From positions 106,913 to 170,912 of the forward strand of contig NZ_MYFN02000012.1 of assembly GCF_004514425.2 (NCBI RefSeq): a DNA stretch of 64,000 nt, written 5' to 3'. The first letter of the stretch is position 1. Every line of letters starts with the position of its first letter. The notes under the pieces are model-generated. The model made no database searches. It was given only the letters and a program-made list of their open reading frames with translations, and had not been told where the DNA came from. Positions 58,940-64,000 of this stretch are shown here, piece by piece. Both the position numbers and the translations under genes were made by a program. The stretch is from Shinella sumterensis (GTDB lineage Bacteria > Pseudomonadota > Alphaproteobacteria > Rhizobiales > Rhizobiaceae).

Positions 58940-59791
58940 CTAGAAGGCGCTTCGCATCGGATGGGCACGATAGGTGCCGAGAATGCGCACTTTTTCAGAG
59001 AAGTAGCGCAGTTCGTCGAGCGCCTGGCGCACATGCGCCTCGTCCGGATGCCCTTCGATATCGGCATAGAACTGCGTGGCGATGAACTTGCCGCCGATCT
59101 GGTAGCTTTCGAGCTTCGTCATGTTGATGCCGTTCGTCGCAAAGCCGCCCAGCGCCTTGTAGAGCGCGGCCGGGATGTTGCGCACGTTGAAGACGAAGGT
59201 GGTCACGATGATGCCCTCGCCCGTCCGTTCCGCCGGCTTTTCCTCGCGTGAGAGCACGACGAAGCGCGTGACGTTGGTTTCCGTGTCCTCGACATTCTCG
59301 GCAATGATCGACAGGCCGTAGAGATCGGCCGCCAGGCGCGGCGCAAGCGCTGCCATGGAGCGGTCGCCGGTTTCCGAAACCAGCTTCGCCGCACCCGCCG
59401 TATCGCCGGCGATCACCGGCTTCCAGCCGTTGAGGCGCACGATCTTGCGGCACTGGCCCAGCGCATGGATATGGCTGTGGACCGTGCGCACCTCCTCCTT
59501 CGTCACGCCCGGCAGCACCATGAGCTGGAAGCGGATCGGCATGAAATACTCGCCGACGATATGCAGGCGCGATTCCGGCAGGAGATGATGGATGTCGGCA
59601 ACGCGGCCGGCGATCGTGTTTTCGATCGGGATCATCGCGAGATCGGCGTCACCGTTCTCCACGGCCAGGAACGCATCCTCGAACGTCTGGCACGGCAGCG
59701 GATCCATGTCGGGAAACATGTCCCGGCTGGCCATGTCGGAATTGGCGCCGTACTCGCCCTGGAAGGCGATCCTGTTGGTCTTCATTGTCAT
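58940..59791 (-). CDS. pheA: Prephenate dehydratase
   Basis: Phenylalanine biosynthesis: prephenate to phenylpyruvate. It is a monofunctional 283-residue enzyme with the catalytic region IAFQGEYGANSDMA, AVENGDADLAMIPIENTIAG and the TRF motif in TNVTRFVVLSRE. A C-terminal ACT domain (FNVRNIPAALYKALGGFATNG) gives probable phenylalanine feedback. No chorismate mutase is fused. The start may be Met1 or Met3. Follows kdsB by 14 bp. Confidence 0.94.
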   Translation of the reverse strand: MTMKTNRIAFQGEYGANSDMASRDMFPDMDPLPCQTFEDAFLAVENGDADLAMIPIENTIAGRVADIHHLLPESRLHIVGEYFMPIRFQLMVLPGVTKEEVRTVHSHIHALGQCRKIVRLNGWKPVIAGDTAGAAKLVSETGDRSMAALAPRLAADLYGLSIIAENVEDTETNVTRFVVLSREEKPAERTGEGIIVTTFVFNVRNIPAALYKALGGFATNGINMTKLESYQIGGKFIATQFYADIEGHPDEAHVRQALDELRYFSEKVRILGTYRAHPMRSAF

Positions 59792-59805
59792 GGCTGGGAT
59801 CCGTA

Positions 59806-60561
59806 TCAGATGGGGTGGGCCGCGAGCATGGCACGAGCCTTTTCGAGGTCGGCGGGAGTATCGACACCGAGCGGAACGGTGTCAACGATCTCCACATCGA
59901 TGCGCATGCCCGCTTCGAGCGCCCGCAGCTGCTCCAGCGATTCCCGCTTTTCCAGCGTCGAGGGCTTGAGCGCGACGAAGGTTTCGAGCGCCTTGCGGCG
60001 GTAGGCATAGAGGCCGATATGGTGGAAGAGCGGGCCCGCCCCGTGCGGCGCCGTCGCCCGGGTGAAGTAGAGCGCACGCAGGCGGCTCTCGCCGATCGGC
60101 GAACCCACGACCTTCACGACGTTCGGATTGGTCTTCTCGTGCTCGTCACGGATTTCCGTCGTCAGCGTCGCGATATCGGTGGCGGCGTTTTCGAGCGGGC
60201 GCAACGCGGCGCGGATCGTATCCCGGTCGATGGTCGGCAGGTCGCCCTGCACATTGATGACGATCTCGGCATGGCCCTGCGGATCGCACACCGTCAGCGC
60301 CTCGTGGATACGGTCGGAGCCGGACTGGTGATCGCCGCGCGTCATGACGGCCTCGAAACCCGCCGCGACGACCGCGCCGAAAACGTCCTGATGATCGACC
60401 GCGACCACCACACGTCCGACATCGGCTGCGGCCGCGCGCCGCGCCACCTGGACGATCATCGGCAGGCCCGCGATATCGGCCAGCGGCTTGCCCGGAAGCC
60501 GCGTGGAGGCCATGCGCGCCGGAATGAGCACGAGGCTCTTGTCAAAATTGGCGGGATTCAT
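59806..60561 (-). CDS. kdsB: 3-deoxy-manno-octulosonate cytidylyltransferase
   Basis: Activates Kdo as CMP-Kdo for lipopolysaccharide core synthesis. The 251 residues begin [20 protein letters not shown], followed by [27 protein letters not shown] and [13 protein letters not shown], diagnostic of KdsB. The start 60561 is the ATG matching the family N-terminus. Upstream of pheA, the rhizobial kdsB-pheA pair. Confidence 0.95.
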   Translation of the reverse strand: MNPANFDKSLVLIPARMASTRLPGKPLADIAGLPMIVQVARRAAAADVGRVVVAVDHQDVFGAVVAAGFEAVMTRGDHQSGSDRIHEALTVCDPQGHAEIVINVQGDLPTIDRDTIRAALRPLENAATDIATLTTEIRDEHEKTNPNVVKVVGSPIGESRLRALYFTRATAPHGAGPLFHHIGLYAYRRKALETFVALKPSTLEKRESLEQLRALEAGMRIDVEIVDTVPLGVDTPADLEKARAMLAAHPI

Positions 60562-60713
60562 CTCAGGCCCTTCAAAACCCCCGGGAAAAGTGTCAAAAAG
60601 TCTCAGTGCGGGGGCTACAATCACTGTTGCAACGAAGCAGCAAAAGACATAGGTTCCGCGCGATTTCAAGACTGGCCGGTGTCACGTCCGCCGGTTGCTA
60701 GGGGAGCGTTTGG

Positions 60714-61517
60714 ATGAACTCTTATGTGAACATGGGCGTAGGTGCCCTGCTCGGCACCGTATTCGTACTGATGTCCGTGTCGATCGCTTCTGAAGGCATC
60801 TTCCATTCGGGCGCGCCCGAGAAGGAAGGTTTCGCGATTGTGGCCGAGGAAACCGGCGGTGCGGAAGCCGGTGGCGGCGAAGCCGCTGCGGCCGTTCCGA
60901 TCGCAACCCTGCTGGCCAGCGCCGATGCTACCGCCGGCGAAACCGTTTTCAAGAAGTGTGCGAGCTGTCACACCTCGGAGAAGGGCGGCCCGAACAAGGT
61001 CGGACCCGGTCTCTGGGATGTCGTCAACCGCCCGATCGCTTCGCATGAAGGCTTCAGCTATTCCGCAGGCATGACCACCTTCTCCGAAGGCCACAAGGTC
61101 GTCTGGGACTATGATCACCTGAACTACTTCCTCGAAGCGCCGAAGAAGCATGTCCCGGGCACCGCCATGGGCTTCGCCGGCCTGAAGAAGGACGACGAGC
61201 GCGCCAACCTCATCGCCTATCTGCGCACGCTCTCCGACAACCCGGTTCCGCTGCCCACGCCATCCGCCGAGGGTGCGGATGCCGGCGCCGCCGCAACGGA
61301 TGGCGCAGCGACGACCGAAGGTACAGCTCCGGCCGATGGCGCTGCCGCCACGACCCAGGGCGGCGCTGCCGCAACGCAGGACGGCGCGGCCACCACCACC
61401 GAAGGCGCCACCACGACGCCGGCCGAAGGCAACAACGGCACGGCGACCGAAGGTGCGGCACCCGCCGAAGGCGGCACGACCCAGGGCACGACGACCGAAC
61501 AGCCGGCCGCCCAGTAA
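60714..61517 (+). CDS. cycM: Membrane-anchored cytochrome c (CycM-type) with low-complexity tail
   Basis: A 267-residue electron carrier. An uncleaved N-terminal helix (about 7-26) anchors a class I cytochrome c domain with haem motif [20 protein letters not shown] (Cys82, Cys85, His86) and axial Met in [11 protein letters not shown]. CycM delivers electrons to the aa3 oxidase in rhizobia. Residues about 190-267 are an unusual Ala/Thr/Gly/Glu low-complexity tail of short tandem repeats with no predicted fold. Confidence 0.9.
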   Translation: MNSYVNMGVGALLGTVFVLMSVSIASEGIFHSGAPEKEGFAIVAEETGGAEAGGGEAAAAVPIATLLASADATAGETVFKKCASCHTSEKGGPNKVGPGLWDVVNRPIASHEGFSYSAGMTTFSEGHKVVWDYDHLNYFLEAPKKHVPGTAMGFAGLKKDDERANLIAYLRTLSDNPVPLPTPSAEGADAGAAATDGAATTEGTAPADGAAATTQGGAAATQDGAATTTEGATTTPAEGNNGTATEGAAPAEGGTTQGTTTEQPAAQ

Positions 61518-61541
61518 CGGCAGTTGCTGGCAGAGACTTCG

Positions 61542-61567
61542 AAAACCCGGCCTTCGCGCCGGGTTTT
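61542..61567 (+). terminator. Intrinsic terminator after the cytochrome c gene
   Basis: A 10-bp stem AAAACCCGGC (61542-61551), loop of six, GCCGGGTTTT (61558-61567) ending in a T-run. It also faces the convergent AEC transporter gene. Confidence 0.9.
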
Positions 61568-61593
61568 TCATTTCCGGCGACTACCGCAGATCC

Positions 61594-62538
61594 TCAGGCC
61601 AGGAGCCACGCCCAGAACGACACGGTGAAGACGCCGAGCGCCGTCGTCATCGTTATGGTCGAGGAAGCGAGCGCATGGCCGACGCCGAAATGATTGGCGA
61701 GCAGCCAGGCATTGACGCCGGTCGGCACGGACGCGGTGAGCACCATGGCCGCCGTCCATTCCGGCGTGAGGCCGAGCAGCCGGCAGGCGACGTAGACGCA
61801 GCCCGGCAGCAGCAGGAGCTTCAAGGCGGTCATGGCGAGCGCGATGCGCGCATTGCCGGCGACCTTGTACCGGACGAGCGCCATGCCGATCGACATGAGC
61901 GCGGCAGGCGCCGCCATGCCGGCGACCTGGTCCACCATCACCTTCACAGGCCCCACGAGCGGCACGCCGCCCGTGTGGAACAGCGCGCCGGCGAAAAGGC
62001 CGATCACAAGCGGATTGCGCACGAGGTTCCTGACGATGCCGAGCAACAGCTCGGAGAGGCTTTGCGGCTCCCGAACTCCTTCCTTGCGCTCCGCCCGCTC
62101 CATCAGGACGGTGCCGGCGATCATCATGGTCGGCAGATGCACGGACAATAGCACGGAGATCGCCACCAGCCCGTCTTCACCCACCACCCGCGAGACCAGC
62201 GGCAGCCCGATGAACACGGTGTTGGCGAAGGCCGCCGAGACGCCCGCGAGAACGCCGATCCGCCGGTCCCGCCTGAAGCCGAGCGTCGCAACAAGATGCG
62301 CGATCGCCCATGTAACCGCCACGCCAGCAAAATAGGCCACCCAGATCCGCCACGGCGCCCCGCCCGCAAAATCCGCCTCCGCAATGGTGCGAAACAACAG
62401 GACCGGCACCGCGACGCGAAAGACAAACTCCCCCAGCCCCTCGCCCAACTCCTCCCGCAGATACCCCGCCCGCACCAGAACCCACCCCAGCAGGATCAGC
62501 GCAAAAACCGGCAACACATTCAGGGCAACATCGGACAT
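61594..62538 (-). CDS. AEC family transporter (auxin efflux carrier-like)
   Basis: A 314-residue protein of about ten hydrophobic helices in two inverted halves: LPVFALILLGWVLVRAGYL at the N-terminus and ANTVFIGLPLVSRVVGEDG, the conserved N-terminal-repeat motif, then SIGMALVRYKV and SVPTGVNAWLLANHFGVG in the second half. Substrates of bacterial AEC proteins are small organic acids; not determinable here. The start 62538 gives the typical N-terminus. Confidence 0.88.
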   Translation of the reverse strand: MSDVALNVLPVFALILLGWVLVRAGYLREELGEGLGEFVFRVAVPVLLFRTIAEADFAGGAPWRIWVAYFAGVAVTWAIAHLVATLGFRRDRRIGVLAGVSAAFANTVFIGLPLVSRVVGEDGLVAISVLLSVHLPTMMIAGTVLMERAERKEGVREPQSLSELLLGIVRNLVRNPLVIGLFAGALFHTGGVPLVGPVKVMVDQVAGMAAPAALMSIGMALVRYKVAGNARIALAMTALKLLLLPGCVYVACRLLGLTPEWTAAMVLTASVPTGVNAWLLANHFGVGHALASSTITMTTALGVFTVSFWAWLLA

Positions 62539-62627
62539 CAAATGATCTCGAAAGGAAGAGGAGCAGTATGGGGGTTGGGTGGGCGCGCGGTTGGCTGTCC
62601 TCAACCCGCTAAGAGCTGAGGACCACT

Positions 62628-63224
62628 TTAGAGAGGTTTTCCCGTCGTCTGGATCACCTTTCGAAACGTCAGGGATATCCTTCTGCGGCGATCCACTTTC
62701 GTACCGTCCACGACATCTGACTTTCGGGCCGGAATTTCGTGCGTCCAGTCATATCGGCTCGCCCCCTTCAGCACTATGCCTGAACGTGGATGGAGCACCA
62801 CAGCAAGTGATCTGGAACCGGACCTTTCCCGAAAAACCATCTCGCATTGGGATAAAAGGCTTATCGAAATGATCGTATCATCGAAACACGGCGCACAGTC
62901 GATATGCGCGCTTATGCCTTGACCCGGCAAATACTCGTTTGCGATCACTTGGTCAGGAAAATCAACGGCATAGCCACGCGTGACCAATCGTTCCGCAAGC
63001 GTTTCCAGCCATTCGGGCAACTTACCGAGATAAGCGTCCGCATTAACGGCTCGCGCCCTGTAGTCATACAGGTAGCCAAAATGCTGCACGCGGCGCTTAA
63101 GTGTATTGCTCCATTCGCCGGCGTCGAGCCGATCTTCGATTGCCCCTTCCTCTTGCCGGGAAAGGAATTCGCGAATGTATATGGCACCCGAAGGCAGGTT
63201 CACCGCATCTGAGGCGTGATCCAT
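62628..63224 (-). CDS. AlkB-like 2-oxoglutarate/Fe(II) dioxygenase
   Basis: A 198-residue oxidative demethylase-like protein. Iron ligands are in the HxD motif SAHIDCAPCFDDT and a distal His in YDWTHEIPARKSD, and 2-oxoglutarate is held by arginines in RRRRISLTFRKV. GYLYDYRAR and ANEYLPGQGI match the AlkB/ALKBH8-like shape. It could repair alkylated nucleic acid or modify tRNA. Its codon use is less GC-biased than its neighbours, suggesting transfer. Confidence 0.87.
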   Translation of the reverse strand: MDHASDAVNLPSGAIYIREFLSRQEEGAIEDRLDAGEWSNTLKRRVQHFGYLYDYRARAVNADAYLGKLPEWLETLAERLVTRGYAVDFPDQVIANEYLPGQGISAHIDCAPCFDDTIISISLLSQCEMVFRERSGSRSLAVVLHPRSGIVLKGASRYDWTHEIPARKSDVVDGTKVDRRRRISLTFRKVIQTTGKPL

Positions 63225-63670
63225 TGATGGCCTACCCTCTGCTTTAACCGAAACACATAGGTCACCAATTCGTCGCTCTTGTCGATAGCCTCATCGCCGC
63301 CGTTCTTCGTTTTAACATGCGAGTATCCTGCATATTCCGGAAACGGGGGATGATAACGCCGTGATGACCGTTATCGTATTTCCCTGCCTTCCAAACCTTC
63401 CCTGACCTGCCAGCCGCCAACGGGAAACGCACGGATGGCGCCCGGGGGGCGCACAAGGACAACGGCTGCTTGGGGTGCATCGCTGCTGCAATACGGCCGT
63501 CCGGCGCCACGTTCGCAACACACACCGTCCTGAAGCTGCGCTGATCCAATGCCGGTCAGGCACCGCGGGTCTTGAAGGAAAGGAGCGATTTGCAGGCTGT
63601 ACGAGCGCATGCCAAGCCCGAACGGGCCCAAAGAGCCTTATGGAAATTCAATGATCTTAATGGCTTGAAG
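63225..63670. other. Intergenic region before the tRNA-Phe fragment
   Basis: About 445 bases of mixed composition with no convincing gene. Several short frames on the minus strand lack ribosome sites and recognisable content; they may be decayed sequence. The AlkB promoter would lie in the left part. Confidence 0.35.
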
Positions 63671-63716
63671 TGGTGCCCGGAGGCGGATTTGAACCACCGA
63701 CACGCGGATTTTCAAT
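63671..63716 (-). pseudogene. 3' fragment of tRNA-Phe (GAA), probable attachment-site copy
   Basis: The minus strand reads TTGAAAATCCGC then GTGTC, GGTGGTTCAAATCCGCC and TCCGGGCACCA, which is tRNA-Phe from the last base of the 5' anticodon stem (position 31) to CCA, 46 nt. The 5' half (acceptor, D-arm) is absent; the sequence becomes unrelated from 63717. Best read as the 3'-end copy left by integration of an element lying to the right, with the intact gene outside the window; a broken tRNA gene is the alternative. Confidence 0.78.
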
Positions 63717-63753
63717 AGGACTGGGAGCTGTGGCAGCTTGGCTCATTTAGTAC

Positions 63754-64000
63754 TGAACTGCCCCCACTTTCGACCGGACAGTCGGCATAAGCAGAAAGGC
63801 TCAAGCACAGGCTTGAGGACAGGCTTATGTCTAACGCATATCGACACGTTGAATTGCTGACCGGTGATGTCCGCCGCAGGCGGTGGACAACCGAGCAAAA
63901 GCTGACGATCATTGAGCAGAGTTTCGAACCAGGCGAGACGGTATCTTCGACCGCTCGCCGCCATGGCGTCGCGCCCAATCTGCTTTATCGGTGGCGCAGG
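63754..64000 (+). mobile_element. Left end of an IS3-family (IS2-group-like) insertion sequence, partial
   Basis: A transposase first frame starts at 63827. The likely terminus begins TGAACTGCCCCCACTTTC at 63754, about 70 bp before it, in keeping with IS3-family TG...CA ends. The right end is beyond the window, so the terminal repeat cannot be confirmed. Confidence 0.65.
63827..64000 (+). CDS. IS3-family transposase OrfA (partial)
   Basis: Open to the window edge, 58 codons. The helix-turn-helix reads RRRRWTTEQKLTIIEQSFEP followed by GETVSSTARRHGVAPNLLYRW, close in pattern to InsC of IS2 (QEKIAIVQQSFEPGMTVS...). The second frame with the DDE domain lies outside. IS66 OrfA has a related helix and is the main alternative. 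Confidence 0.82.
   Translation, partial: MSNAYRHVELLTGDVRRRRWTTEQKLTIIEQSFEPGETVSSTARRHGVAPNLLYRWRR

Noticed and set aside
63717..63753. Direct insertion of the IS into tRNA-Phe with the IS end at 63717
   Set aside because: The better IS3-type terminus (TGAACTGCCCCC) is at 63754, leaving 37 bp of other DNA between; an attachment-site copy explains the exact tRNA 3' end better, though it is not proven.

Overview
The window reads as a chromosomal segment of an alphaproteobacterium of the order Hyphomicrobiales, most likely family Rhizobiaceae (Rhizobium, Ensifer, Shinella or Agrobacterium type). The grounds are the chemotaxis order (globin-coupled receptor, STAS protein, cheY, cheA, cheW, cheR, cheB), an Irr-type Fur regulator beside fabA-fabB-fabI, a membrane-anchored CycM-type cytochrome c, a TIGR02300-type acidic protein, an HWE histidine kinase, a small RNase D, and high GC with strong third-position bias. 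The genus cannot be fixed from the sequence alone.

Layout. 1-6905 is a minus-strand chemotaxis operon that runs off the left edge inside cheB. 7322-14978 holds mixed genes: a stress-type small membrane protein, a hydroxyacid dehydrogenase, RNase D, a NAMPT-type nicotinamide phosphoribosyltransferase, and two large Ala/Glu-rich proteins of unknown function. 15048-19728 holds aroA-cmk-rpsA (minus), a TIGR02300 protein and tRNA-Ala(GGC). 19712-29329 is a compact integrated island of about 9.6 kb. It is bounded by a 19-bp direct repeat of the tRNA-Ala 3' end and carries a tyrosine integrase beside the distal repeat, a serine recombinase with a coupled 31-residue membrane peptide, a ParB-like/HNH-like pair, and an arsenic operon (arsR-acr3-arsC-arsH-MFS) divergent from a cysteine-tailed DUF6428-type protein.

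29359-37760 carries small envelope and membrane proteins, irr, and the fabA-fabB-fabI unsaturated fatty acid genes. 37852-50230 (minus) is the translation/RNA block rimP-nusA-ylxR-infB-rbfA-truB, then an HWE kinase, an SH3 protein, rpsO and pnp. It has an intrinsic terminator-like hairpin in the leader ahead of rimP and another between infB and rbfA. 50476-57136 holds an MFS transporter with a C-terminal extra domain, a lytic transglycosylase, recR, a MOSC protein, ybaB, dnaX and the small SRP RNA. 57252-63224 holds HIT, nudC, pheA, kdsB, cytochrome c, an AEC transporter and an AlkB-like protein. The right edge shows a 46-nt 3' fragment of tRNA-Phe followed by the start of an IS3-family (IS2-group-like) element, probably the left boundary of a second island.

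The least described material is inside the tRNA-Ala island: the DUF6428-type protein sharing an operator with arsR, the ParB-like/HNH-like pair, the 31-residue peptide, and five TCAGACCAA repeats placed at both ends of the element, two of them over the integrase start.
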